Positions 17,579 to 25,835 of a DNA stretch of 64,000 nucleotides are shown in pieces. The position numbers and the translations under genes were made by a program. Source of the stretch: Fimousia sp036311565 (GTDB lineage Bacteria > Bacillota > Clostridia > Lachnospirales > Lachnospiraceae); assembly GCA_036311565.1 (NCBI GenBank), contig JAXJPR010000037.1, positions 1 through 64,000 of the forward strand. The letters are read 5' to 3'. Position 1 is the stretch's first letter; every line of letters starts with the position of its first letter. The notes under the pieces are model-generated. The model saw only the letters and a list, made by a program, of their open reading frames with translations, was not told the origin of the DNA and did no database searches.

Positions 17579-18028
17579 GTGAAGGCAAAACGTCAGGAAA
17601 AAATTATTGAAATTATTGAAGAATATGACATTGAAACACAAGATGAATTAGCAGAAAAGTTACACGAGGCTGGATTTCATACAACACAGGCAACGATTTC
17701 CAGAGACATTCGGGAAATGAAATTGACCAAATTGACATTTCCAGATGGTAAGCAAAAATATATTGCTTTGGATAATCGGGAAACAGCTTCCTCAGATAAA
17801 TATAAACGAATTTTAAAAGATGGAATTGTAGGAATTGCAATTTCAGAAAATATATTAGTACTTCGGACAGTTCCTGGTATGGCGATGGCTTGTGGGGCAG
17901 CCTTAGATCATTTAAAGCTGAATCAGATCATCGGATGCATTGCCGGGGATGATACAATTATGTGTGTCGCACGCAGCAAAGAAGCAGCACCGGAGGCAAA
18001 GGATGTAATACAAAAACTAATTCGATGA
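17579..18028 (+). CDS. argR: Arginine repressor
   Basis: A 149-residue ArgR/AhrC. The N-terminal winged helix (about 1-70) has TQDELAEKLHEAGFHTTQATISRDIREMKL; the C-terminal hexamer/arginine-binding domain has RTVPGMAMACGAALDHL and IGCIAGDDTIMCVAR. It starts with GTG 9 bases after AAGGAGG. Besides arginine control, the gene is a fixed member of the nadK-argR-recN run. The following 13-bp palindrome does not match an ARG box. Confidence 0.95.
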   Translation: MKAKRQEKIIEIIEEYDIETQDELAEKLHEAGFHTTQATISRDIREMKLTKLTFPDGKQKYIALDNRETASSDKYKRILKDGIVGIAISENILVLRTVPGMAMACGAALDHLKLNQIIGCIAGDDTIMCVARSKEAAPEAKDVIQKLIR

Positions 18029-18040
18029 CAAAATTGATAT

Positions 18041-18070
18041 GCCAATTTAAGCAGATATGCTTAAATTGGC
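18041..18070 (+). repeat. 13-bp perfect inverted repeat between argR and recN
   Basis: GCCAATTTAAGCA and TGCTTAAATTGGC are perfect complements with a 4-base loop. The following bases (ATTGTTAC) are not a T run, so it is a poor intrinsic terminator. It may be an mRNA processing or stabilising hairpin in the 68-bp gap, or a protein-binding dyad. Confidence 0.6.
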
Positions 18071-18096
18071 ATTGTTACACTGGAGAAAGGAACTTT

Positions 18097-19779
18097 ATGT
18101 TATTAAACTTACATGTAAAAAATCTTGCATTGATTGATGAAATTGAAGTGGAATTTGGAGATCATTTAAATATTTTAACTGGTGAAACAGGTGCTGGGAA
18201 ATCGATTTTGTTAGGTTCCATGAATGCGGCATTGGGAAATAAAATATCCAAGGATATGATTCGCACAGGAGAGAATTATGCCCTGGTGGAATTGTTATTT
18301 CATATTGAGCAGCCAGAATTGTTAAAAAAATTAGAAGCCATGGATATTGATGTAGAAGACGGAGAAGTATTAATTTCCAGAAAAATTTTAAATCGCCGCA
18401 ATATCTGTAAAGTGAATGGAACAACAGTGACAGTTCCGAAATTAAAAGAAATTGCAAGCATGTTTATTGATATTCATAGTCAGCATGAGCATCAATCTCT
18501 GCTTCATAAAAATAATCATTTGAAAATACTGGATGAATTTTCCAAGAAAGAAACAAGCAGTATTCGGGAAAAAATAAAAAAAGAATATGATATTTTTTCG
18601 AATATCAAGCACCTGTTAGAAGAAGAATATAGTGATCAGGATAAGCAAAAAAGAGAATTGGATTTTATTATTTATGAAATAAATGAAATTCAGTCTGCCA
18701 ATTTGCAAGCTGGAGAAGACGAAGAATTAGAACGTCGGTATCATAAGATGATAAACAGCAAAAAAATTATGGAAAATCTCTATGGGGTTTATCATGTGAC
18801 AGGATATGATGATGCTATGTCTGCAGGCAGTCAGCTTGGAAATGCATTAAGAGATCTGATGTCTGCACAACAATATGATGAAGAATTATCTTCTCTAGTA
18901 GAACAATTAGAAGCAGTTGATGGCATTATGAATGATTTTAATCGGGATTTATCAGGATATATGTCAGAAATGGAATTTGACGAACAGGAATTTTATGAAA
19001 TTGAACAGCGATTAAATACGATTAATGGATTAAAAAGTAAATATGGAGCTTCCATCGAAAACATTTTTGAATATTTAAGTAAATTGGCAGAAAAAAGAGA
19101 CCATATCAGTCATTTTGAAGAAAACAGGGAAAAACTTCAAACGGAACTGATGCAGGCAGAACAAGTATTGGAAGAAGAATGTAGTAAGTTAACCGCTATT
19201 CGTAAAAAAAATGCTCAAATTCTTTGCGAAAAAATGACAGAAGCATTGAAAGATCTGAACTTTTTAGATGTTCAATTCACTATGGAATTTTCACGATTAT
19301 CACATTATACAAAAAATGGAATTGATGAAGCAGGATTTTTGATTTCTACTAATCCGGGACTTCCAATGCGTCCATTGAATGAAGTGGCATCTGGTGGGGA
19401 ACTTTCCAGAATTATGTTAGCCATAAAGTCAGTTCTGGCGGATGTGGATCAGGTAGATACCTTAATTTTTGACGAAATTGACAGCGGAATCAGTGGAAGA
19501 ACGGCACAAAAAGTATCTGAAAAAATGACTGTAATTGCAAAATCTCACCAGGTAATTGCAATTACACATCTTCCACAGATTGCAGCTATGGCAGATAATC
19601 ATTATTTGATTGAAAAACAGGTAGAAGAAACCAATACAAAAACAGTTATGACTGCGCTGAATGAAGAAGAATCTGTAGCAGAATTAGCACGTATTCTAGG
19701 TGGTGTAGCAGTTACGGATGCTGTGTTTGAAAGTGCAAAAGAAATGAAAGAATTGGCAGAACGTACAAAAAAATACTGA
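18097..19779 (+). CDS. recN: DNA repair protein RecN
   Basis: A 560-residue SMC-like ATPase acting in double-strand-break repair. Walker A GETGAGKSILLGSM lies near 30, a long coiled coil spans about 160-370, the ABC-type signature EVASGGELSRIMLAIKS lies near 430, and Walker B TLIFDEIDSGISG near 460. ATG 18097 follows GGAGAAAGG; the frame runs open upstream through the palindrome, but that part is not conserved in the family. Terminator follows. Confidence 0.96.
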   Translation: MLLNLHVKNLALIDEIEVEFGDHLNILTGETGAGKSILLGSMNAALGNKISKDMIRTGENYALVELLFHIEQPELLKKLEAMDIDVEDGEVLISRKILNRRNICKVNGTTVTVPKLKEIASMFIDIHSQHEHQSLLHKNNHLKILDEFSKKETSSIREKIKKEYDIFSNIKHLLEEEYSDQDKQKRELDFIIYEINEIQSANLQAGEDEELERRYHKMINSKKIMENLYGVYHVTGYDDAMSAGSQLGNALRDLMSAQQYDEELSSLVEQLEAVDGIMNDFNRDLSGYMSEMEFDEQEFYEIEQRLNTINGLKSKYGASIENIFEYLSKLAEKRDHISHFEENREKLQTELMQAEQVLEEECSKLTAIRKKNAQILCEKMTEALKDLNFLDVQFTMEFSRLSHYTKNGIDEAGFLISTNPGLPMRPLNEVASGGELSRIMLAIKSVLADVDQVDTLIFDEIDSGISGRTAQKVSEKMTVIAKSHQVIAITHLPQIAAMADNHYLIEKQVEETNTKTVMTALNEEESVAELARILGGVAVTDAVFESAKEMKELAERTKKY

Positions 19780-19808
19780 TTGAAATAACAAGAATTTCAT
19801 ATACTACG

Positions 19809-19840
19809 AAAGGATAGATTCACTAGAATTTATCCTTTTT
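19809..19840 (+). terminator. Terminator after recN
   Basis: AAAGGATA-ATTC pairs with GAAT-TATCCTT around a short loop and ends in TTTTT. Confidence 0.85.
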
Positions 19841-19921
19841 CAATTTTGTTTTTTATAAAAAAGCGCCAGTGTTTTTTTATGCAGCAAATTTTGAACAGGA
19901 AAACAAAAAGGAGCGGTAGAT

Positions 19922-21154
19922 ATGAAGTTGAAAACAAAATATAGACTGGGATTGTGCATATTGCTGCTTATGAATCTGGTAGCCGTTGGATGTGCATATT
20001 ATGTGACATGTCAAAATTCTATCCCAGACTCTATCCAATTAGTAATTGATGATTCTTCAGAATTTGATTATAAAATACCTGCCATAGGAACCATTAGTGA
20101 TGCAGAAAATGAAATTGATTCCGTAGATTTAAAGTCGAAATTTGTTTTAAAAACGCAGACAAGTGGAAATTATACGATGGAAACAAAACTGTTTGGATTT
20201 CTCAAACTAAAAGAGGTAGCCATCGAAGCTTTAGAACGGCAAAGTGTGGCACCATCAGGAGAGATTACAGGGATTTATATTGAAACAGACGGGTTGTTTG
20301 TAATTGACACAGCTGAAGTTGAAACAGCATCTGGAAGTGAGTCACCGGCAAAGAATAAACTATCCAGTGGGGATTATATTATGAAGGTTGATGGAAAGGC
20401 TATTACATCCAAGATGAAATTCATGGAAGCCATTAATGATTCTTCGGGAAAAGCAGTTGTATTGACAGTCATGCGGAAAGGGGAACTGGTAAATGTTAAG
20501 ATCGTACCTGTTTTAGATGAGGAAGACAATCATTATAAGATTGGTGCCTATATTCGGAACAATACACAGGGAATTGGAACCATTACTTATACGCAGGGAA
20601 AAAATTTTGCTGCTTTGGGACATGGAATTAGTGATATTGATTTAGGAAGTCTGTTGTCCATTAAAGGAGGACAGATTTACCAGGCGGAAATTTCAAGCTT
20701 GAAAAAGGGAACTGCAGGCTCACCGGGGGAAATCGTCGGTATCATTGACTACAATAAAACCCATTTGCAGGGCAGCATTGAAAAAAATACAGAAAATGGA
20801 ATTTTTGGGACGTTAAACACGGAGAACCCAGAAAAACAAATACCAGTAGCATTAAAACAGGAAGTAGAAACAGGAGAGGCAAAGATCATTTCCTGCATTA
20901 GCGGAGAGCGAGAGGAATATAAAATTGAAATTACTAGTGTGGACAAGGGAAATAATGAAAAATTAAAAGGCATGCAGATAAAAGTTATAGATCCTAAGTT
21001 AAAAGAGTTAACAAATGGTATTATTCAGGGAATGAGCGGAAGCCCTATTATTCAGAATGGAAGAATTGTGGGAGCAGTGACCCATGTGTTCGTCAGTGAT
21101 CCGACAAAAGGGTATGGAATATTTATTGAGAATATGTTGGATGCGGCAGGATAA
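19922..21154 (+). CDS. spoIVB: SpoIVB serine peptidase
   Basis: A 410-residue S55-family protease secreted from the forespore that starts pro-sigma-K processing by cutting SpoIVFA. It has an N-terminal membrane anchor (about 9-28), a PDZ domain (about 115-195: KLSSGDYIMKVDGKAI), the catalytic His in ALGHGISDIDLG and the catalytic Ser in GMSGSPIIQNG. GGAG lies 8 bases before the ATG. In related genomes spo0A comes next; here a terminator and mobile-element remnants follow. Confidence 0.96.
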   Translation: MKLKTKYRLGLCILLLMNLVAVGCAYYVTCQNSIPDSIQLVIDDSSEFDYKIPAIGTISDAENEIDSVDLKSKFVLKTQTSGNYTMETKLFGFLKLKEVAIEALERQSVAPSGEITGIYIETDGLFVIDTAEVETASGSESPAKNKLSSGDYIMKVDGKAITSKMKFMEAINDSSGKAVVLTVMRKGELVNVKIVPVLDEEDNHYKIGAYIRNNTQGIGTITYTQGKNFAALGHGISDIDLGSLLSIKGGQIYQAEISSLKKGTAGSPGEIVGIIDYNKTHLQGSIEKNTENGIFGTLNTENPEKQIPVALKQEVETGEAKIISCISGEREEYKIEITSVDKGNNEKLKGMQIKVIDPKLKELTNGIIQGMSGSPIIQNGRIVGAVTHVFVSDPTKGYGIFIENMLDAAG

Positions 21155-21158
21155 GCGT

Positions 21159-21187
21159 ATGGCAGGGGAAATACCCCTGCCATTTTA
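21159..21187 (+). terminator. Terminator after spoIVB
   Basis: ATGGCAGGGG and CCCCTGCCAT form a 10-bp perfect stem with a 5-base loop, then TTTATT. It isolates spoIVB from the downstream debris. The next 150 bp hold no gene with a ribosome site. Confidence 0.9.
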
Positions 21188-21336
21188 TTGCTTAGTGTGA
21201 TATAACAATATAAATTAGGCTTCAAAGTCGAATTAGACGTATGATGTCTATTGCATATATTACGGCATTTCTCACTTTATGTCGTGGTATTTGTGGCACT
21301 TGCCAGCTATGATTATCTTGAAAGGAGGGATTCATA

Positions 21337-21474
21337 ATGAACCAAAAGAAAACAGGAAAATTCCTAAAACAACTCCGCAAGGAAAAAGGACTGACTCAGG
21401 AGCAGATGGCGGAAAAGTTTTTTGTTTCCGGAAGAACTGTTTCTAGATGGGAAACGGGAGTTTCCCCAAGATAA
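21337..21474 (+). pseudogene. Truncated Xre-type HTH regulator
   Basis: A good AAAGGAGGGA site and ATG open a typical Xre/Cro HTH (KFLKQLRKEKGLTQEQMAEK, then VSGRTVSRWETG), but the frame stops after 45 residues with VSPR. Intact relatives continue past the helix-turn-helix with the remaining DNA-binding helix and a C-terminal domain. The break falls where sequence changes to the mobile-element remnant, so the gene was probably cut by that insertion or a deletion. Such a short product may still be made. Confidence 0.7.
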
Positions 21475-21618
21475 AGAGACTACTTACAAACTCACGCTTA
21501 CAATACTTCCAAAACAATATAACAATGCTCGTTGTTGAACTGCCGACAAAGTTTCTTTTTGAACACAATACAGTTACAATGAGCGTAGAGTAGAAACGAA
21601 TGATTGGAGGTATCATTT

Positions 21619-21969
21619 ATGGCTCAGAATTTAACCTACCTTGGTAACGGTGATTACCTGATTCCGAACATTATGATGTCCTATACCGAACCTTTGAAAA
21701 GGGACAAATTTGTACGAATGGCGGAGGCTCATTTGAAAGAGAATAATCCATTCCTCTACAACGACTTGATACTGAATGAGAAGTTGTTTCCGTATCTCAA
21801 AGAAATCGGAGAAACTGCAAATCGCAGAATGGAGCAGCTGATGGAGGGGTTGTTAGAGAAGAATCCTGCTCCAGACAAGGCAAATCAGCAGCTTGCATGG
21901 GTTCAGCATATGAATATGCTCAAAGCACAAGCCGAGGAAATTATAGCCGCAGAGCTGATTTACTGTTAA
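21619..21969 (+). CDS. tnpV: TnpV-family transposon-encoded protein
   Basis: A 116-residue protein resembling the small TnpV proteins carried by Clostridial mobilisable transposons: NLTYLGNGDYLIPNIMM at the start, a middle LYNDLILNEKLFPYLKEI, and the C-terminal MNMLKAQAEEIIAAELIYC typical of the family. Function is not established. ATG 21619 follows TTGGAGG. No serine recombinase, relaxase or other transposon core gene accompanies it, so it looks like an orphan left behind after element decay. Confidence 0.8.
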   Translation: MAQNLTYLGNGDYLIPNIMMSYTEPLKRDKFVRMAEAHLKENNPFLYNDLILNEKLFPYLKEIGETANRRMEQLMEGLLEKNPAPDKANQQLAWVQHMNMLKAQAEEIIAAELIYC

Positions 21970-22031
21970 ATCAGACAAGTGTATAGAGTTTATGAAAGGC
22001 TGGCCTGTTATGGTCAGCTTTTCTTTTTTGA

Positions 22032-22169
22032 TACCCAAAATTACGAGTCCAGAATCGTGAAAACCCCGACTCTGAATTCGTTAAAAATCCGATCCAAGAG
22101 TCTGGAAAATCCCGATGTAATAATACTGATAATAACTATACTGATTATATCCGTTCCTTTCCGTTTTGA
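22032..22169 (+). pseudogene. Possible replication-initiator (RepA-like) remnant
   Basis: In the frame from 22032 to the TGA at 22167 the translation is rich in Asn/Asp/Thr repeats (NNTDNNYTDYIRS) and resembles the linker that precedes the C-terminal part of replication-initiator proteins on Clostridial integrative elements. There is no start codon and no flanking domain. This is a weak resemblance judged by eye. The rest of 21970-22297 holds an imperfect hairpin near 21997-22025 and AT-rich sequence. Confidence 0.3.
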
Positions 22170-22333
22170 ATGGAAGGGATAAGATCGGAACAGTTCTTTT
22201 GTTTTTACATCGCATATAGATTTTTTTCGTGGCATTGTGCTATACTTTATCTGGTTGAAGTTTGCGAATTATACGCAGTGGTATTCTGTCAAGAAAAAGT
22301 ACAAATTAAACGTGAACTTTTTATGACATCTTT

Positions 22334-23251
22334 TTATACTGCTATCAACTCCATCTTTTTTAATTCTTTATAATATTCCGATTCATAGTCGTTTGGTGAT
22401 AGATATCCACAATGACTATGTATTCTAACCGTGTTATAAAATGTTTCTATATACTGAAAAACAAGTTTATATGCATGGTTATAATCAAATATTTTAAATC
22501 TGTTCAACCATTCTCGTTTTATTAGTGCATGAAATGATTCTATACATGCATTATCCCATGGATATGCCTTTTTGGAATAGCTTCGTTGCGTATTTGCTGT
22601 TACTTGTATATAGTCCATGCTTACATACTGACTTCCACGGTCTGTATGCATTATTAAAGGTTTATTCACCTTCCTTGTTTTCTTAGTTTTTGTTACTGCT
22701 TCAATTACCAATTTTGCCTCAAGTGTATCACTCAATACCCAGGCTACGATTTTTCTTGAATACAAATCCATAATACTTGTTAAATATACAAATCCTGCAA
22801 AAGTCCAGATATATGTTATATCTGAGCACCATACGGCATCTGGTTCGGAAGGATTGAATTTTTCATCCAATATGTTTTTTAATTCATCACTAAAATTAGA
22901 ATCAATTGTCGTTACAGTATAAGGCTTTATATACTGAGCCTTAATCCCCATTTCTTTCATATAATTTCCAACTGTTTTTTCTGCGATAACTTCACCATCC
23001 TTTTTTAAACATTCTGTAATTTTAGGTGCACCATAGTTTTGGTGAGATTCATTATAGATGTCCAGTATTTTCTCTTTTAGGGCATTCTTTCTAAGCTCTC
23101 TTTTTGATGGGAGCCTATTCTTCCAGTTATTATATCCACTTCTTGAAACACCTAATTTTCTCAGCACACCAGCAACATTTAGCCGGCGTTCCCCTTGTTC
23201 CTTTAATTCTTCATCTGTATGAGCAGTTTCAAGGAACAGAGCCTCTGTCAT
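22334..23251 (-). CDS. IS3-family transposase OrfB
   Basis: A 305-residue DDE integrase-type transposase. An HTH_21-like region (LNVAGVLRKLGVSRSGYNNW, NYGAPKITECLKKDG) precedes the rve catalytic core: first Asp in DAVWCSDITYIW, second in LIMHTDRGSQY, Glu in WDNACIESFHALIKREW. The reading frame is complete. In this family the active protein is an OrfAB fusion made by frameshifting at A-rich sequence upstream; since orfA carries a stop, only free OrfB could be made. Confidence 0.92.
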   Translation of the reverse strand: MTEALFLETAHTDEELKEQGERRLNVAGVLRKLGVSRSGYNNWKNRLPSKRELRKNALKEKILDIYNESHQNYGAPKITECLKKDGEVIAEKTVGNYMKEMGIKAQYIKPYTVTTIDSNFSDELKNILDEKFNPSEPDAVWCSDITYIWTFAGFVYLTSIMDLYSRKIVAWVLSDTLEAKLVIEAVTKTKKTRKVNKPLIMHTDRGSQYVSMDYIQVTANTQRSYSKKAYPWDNACIESFHALIKREWLNRFKIFDYNHAYKLVFQYIETFYNTVRIHSHCGYLSPNDYESEYYKELKKMELIAV

Positions 23252-23535
23252 TTTCCCAGTATGCCGATAGCTTTTTTTAATATATCTAACGCATCTTGAG
23301 TATCTCTCAATTCTTTCTTTAAACGTGCGATTTCTTTTGCTTCATCGCTTTCGTAATTACCACGACCTCACGTTGGAACAGCTCCATTATTCTGCTCGTA
23401 CATTTTAGCCCATGTTGATAGAGCACTTTTACTAACGCCTAAATTCTTTGCACATTTACTAATGCCTAGTTCTGGATGATCTTTCCAATAGGTTACGGCA
23501 TCTCTTTTAAAATCTTCTGTGTACTGTGTTGACAT
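23248..23535 (-). pseudogene. IS3-family OrfA with an internal stop
   Basis: The 55 residues from ATG 23535 form the HTH (YTEDFKRDAVTYWKDHP, ISKCAKNLGVSKSALSTWAK). A TGA at 23368-23370 then interrupts the frame after VPT. In the same frame the leucine-zipper part follows (RGNYESDEAKEIARLKKEL, DTQDALDILKKAIGILGK) to 23248. The TGA is most simply a CGA-to-TGA transition, since an Arg is expected there. The intact product would have 95 residues. Confidence 0.85.
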
Positions 23536-23910
23536 AATCAATTCCTCCATTATCTGCTTTAGTATACATCTAAACCGTGAATTGTTCATGTCTAACTTGT
23601 ACTATTTATATTCTACTACCACCCGGCATAAAAACGGAAAACAACAGAAAATAAAAAAAGAGTGATATTGGTAGCAGAACTGACAGATAATCATGTACAA
23701 ATATATTTTGATGCTATTCTCTCTTTTGCTTTGTGTGCTATAATGAATTATATGATAGATATTAGGATAGAATGTTGTGGAGGACATTAAGTATTCGATT
23801 GAATTTTTTGAGAAGGGACATTTTCGAATACTGAAAGATTTATGAATTACTGATGATAATTTCTTTGCAGACAGGGAAGGGCTATGGAGGTTCTGAATGT
23901 AATATCATAA

Positions 23911-24063
23911 GAGAAGTCAAAAAAGGATATCGTTAAATCCATAAAGAATATTCAAAAGCATGGATTAAGTGTAAGAGGACTTTTTATCTTAGAATCAGAT
24001 AATCAGGAAATCGAAAAAAACAAGGATTGTTTATTACATGAAAACTGGGAAAAATATATTTGA
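23911..24063 (+). pseudogene. Possible radical-SAM protein remnant
   Basis: A 50-codon open stretch without a start translates to KSIKNIQKHGLSVRGLFIL and then an acidic tail ending in ENWEKYI. The first part resembles the 'HGI-V-G-F--G-D' strand/helix found in radical-SAM (B12-domain) enzymes. There is no CxxxCxxC motif and no ribosome site. The surrounding 23604-24122 otherwise holds only AT-rich sequence, so I regard this as fossil DNA next to the insertion sequence. Confidence 0.3.
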
Positions 24064-24122
24064 AAGAAATATCTAAAAAACAACATAAAATTCTATAGAT
24101 AAAAGAAAAAGGAGTGCGGAAA

Positions 24123-24734
24123 ATGAAATTTACTGTTGAAAATTTAAAATGGATAAGAGAGCCAAAAAGTTATTCTATTACAGAAAATAAAATAGAAATA
24201 ATTACTAAACCTCATACGGATTTATGGCAGAGAACATATTATCATTTTAGAAACGACAATGCTCCTGTATTGCAAATGAGCACGGATGATACATATTTTT
24301 CATTTGTTGTAAAAACAGAGTTTGAAAGCAAACATCGTTTCGATCAATGTGGTGTAGTCATGTATTTAGACAGTGATAACTGGCTGAAAGGTTCCATTGA
24401 ATATGAAAATGAAAACTTTCAGCATTTAGGAAGTGTTGTAACAAATAATGGCTATTCTGATTGGGCAACTACAGAAATCGATGCTTCGATTAAATCAATG
24501 TGGTATCGATTGAGTCGTAGAAAAGATGATTATTGTATAGAGTGTTCTACTGATGGTATAATCTATAGCCAGATGCGTATTTGTCATATGTGGAATGGAG
24601 GGGAAAAAATTCAATTTGGTATCTATGCCTGCAGCCCAGAAGATTCATCCTTTAAAGCCACATTTTCCAATATGGAAATTACGGAATGCCAATGGCTGGC
24701 TCATAATGGACAGGCACCTGACGAGTATTTTTAA
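24123..24734 (+). CDS. DUF1349 (concanavalin-A-like fold) protein
   Basis: A 203-residue cytoplasmic protein without signal peptide or membrane segment. The DUF1349 pattern is clear: WQRTYYHFRNDNAPVL, then DQCGVVMYLDSDNWLKGSIEY, SDWATTEI, WYRLSRRKDDYCIE and IQFGIYACSPEDSSFKATFSN. The fold is a lectin/glucanase-like beta-sandwich; enzymatic activity is not established for most members. ATG 24123 is favoured because AAGGAG sits 8 bases upstream; the in-frame GTG at 24114 overlaps that site. Confidence 0.85.
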   Translation: MKFTVENLKWIREPKSYSITENKIEIITKPHTDLWQRTYYHFRNDNAPVLQMSTDDTYFSFVVKTEFESKHRFDQCGVVMYLDSDNWLKGSIEYENENFQHLGSVVTNNGYSDWATTEIDASIKSMWYRLSRRKDDYCIECSTDGIIYSQMRICHMWNGGEKIQFGIYACSPEDSSFKATFSNMEITECQWLAHNGQAPDEYF

Positions 24735-24864
24735 TAATGATTAACTTTCAATAAAACAGCTTAGGATGATTGTAAAAAATTTATATTCATTTAATAGAAA
24801 AATGTGATAATATAATATCAGAAAAGTTTGATTATAAAACTATTTAGAAAGGGTTATTCTATCG

Positions 24865-25725
24865 ATGAGTACAAGAATGAGAAAAAAGACAGGTCTTGTT
24901 TTAGAAGGCGGTGGAATGAGAGGCATCTATACAGCTGGAGTGCTGGATGTTTTTATGGAAGAAGGCATTCATTTTGATGGAGTCATTGGTGTATCGGCTG
25001 GTGCCATTCATGGATGTTCGTTTGTAGCAGAACAAAAAGGAAGAAATATTAGATATTATAAAAAATACTGCAATGATAAGCGTTTTATCAGTTTTTGGAA
25101 TTTCCTTCGTTATGGTGATATTGTGGGTGAAGAGTTTTGTTATCATGAACTTCCAGAAGTATTAGAACCTTATGATTATGATACATTTGATGCTTCAGAG
25201 ACAGAATTTTATGTTACTTGCAGTAATCTGGAAACCGGGAAAGCAGAATATTTGAAATTAACCGATATGAAAGCAGAGATTGATCTCATTCGTGCATCCG
25301 CTTCACTTCCATACGTATCGAAAGTTGTAGAATATAATGGTATGAAGTTATTGGATGGTGGATGTACAGACAGCATTCCGATAAGAGCTTTTTTGGAAAT
25401 GGGATTTTTAAAAAGTGTAGTTATTCTGACCCGTGATAGAGATTATATAAAAAAACCAGAAAATCCCCATTTGCCAATGATTTTCTTTCATAAATATCCA
25501 AAGTTCGTGAAAGCATTGGGACAGAGACATATTCGTTACAATAAAACAAGAGCATCAATTGAAAAATTGGAAAAAAGTGGAAAAATATTTGTCATTCGCC
25601 CTAGTGAAGAATTGAATATTGGACGAATGGAAAAGAATCCAGATGAAATCCAAAGAATTTATGATATCGGAGTCAAAGATGCAAAACATATGCTGCAATC
25701 GATGAAAGCATGGATAGAGCAATAA
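24865..25725 (+). CDS. Patatin-like phospholipase (RssA/YjjU-like)
   Basis: A 286-residue patatin-domain protein. The oxyanion loop GGGMRG lies near 16-21, the nucleophile Ser in GVSAG near 46, and the catalytic Asp in LLDGGCTDSIP near 170. It has a Ser-Asp dyad typical of bacterial lipid acyl hydrolases. No signal peptide, so probably cytoplasmic or membrane-surface. Natural substrate unknown. AAAGGG precedes the ATG by about 13 bases, a loose spacing. Confidence 0.9.
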   Translation: MSTRMRKKTGLVLEGGGMRGIYTAGVLDVFMEEGIHFDGVIGVSAGAIHGCSFVAEQKGRNIRYYKKYCNDKRFISFWNFLRYGDIVGEEFCYHELPEVLEPYDYDTFDASETEFYVTCSNLETGKAEYLKLTDMKAEIDLIRASASLPYVSKVVEYNGMKLLDGGCTDSIPIRAFLEMGFLKSVVILTRDRDYIKKPENPHLPMIFFHKYPKFVKALGQRHIRYNKTRASIEKLEKSGKIFVIRPSEELNIGRMEKNPDEIQRIYDIGVKDAKHMLQSMKAWIEQ

Positions 25726-25751
25726 ATTTTATAAATTCTTTCAGAAAATAA

Positions 25752-25780
25752 TTGACGAATCGCAGGATTCGTCATATTAT
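25752..25780 (+). promoter_or_regulatory. Sigma-A promoter of lon
   Basis: TTGACG, a 17-bp spacer and TATTAT form a near-consensus vegetative promoter. The spacer contains a hairpin-capable repeat (GACGAATC / GATTCGTC). The predicted start near 25787 lies just before the CIRCE element. Confidence 0.8.
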
Positions 25781-25791
25781 TTAAATAGGAT

Positions 25792-25818
25792 TTAGCACTC
25801 GATAAAAGTGAGTGCTAA
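25792..25818. promoter_or_regulatory. CIRCE element (HrcA operator)
   Basis: TTAGCACTC, nine bases, then GAGTGCTAA: an exact match to the CIRCE consensus. HrcA binds it and represses heat-shock genes, normally groESL and dnaK operons. Here it sits in the 5' leader of lon, between the promoter and the ribosome site, 18 bp before the start codon. Confidence 0.97.
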
Positions 25819-25835
25819 CAAAAAGGAGGGAGAAT

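Larger units (their letters stand above)
22298..23603 (-). mobile_element. IS3-family insertion sequence (IS150-like group)
   Basis: About 1.3 kb. Imperfect 20-bp terminal repeats AGTACAAATTAAACGTGAAC (22298-22317) and, in reverse, AGTACAAGTTAGACATGAAC (23584-23603) differ at three positions. Between them, on the minus strand, lie orfA (HTH) and orfB (DDE transposase) overlapping by ATGA, with an A7 run suited to -1 frameshifting (23272-23278). I could not see a clear target-site duplication, which suggests an old insertion or rearranged flanks. A nonsense codon in orfA probably makes the copy inactive. Confidence 0.85.

Noticed and set aside
21241..21312. A 23-codon frame with a hydrophobic stretch and three Cys (CRGICGTC), suggestive of a signalling peptide
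   Set aside because: No ribosome binding site, no partner kinase or processing gene nearby, and it lies in mobile-element debris.
22288..23610. Target-site duplication flanking the IS3 element
   Set aside because: Flanks (GAAAA left, ATTTA right) show no 3-4 bp identity at the inferred ends.
21619..24063. An intact integrative element or prophage
   Set aside because: No integrase, relaxase, or structural genes; only fragments and one insertion sequence.
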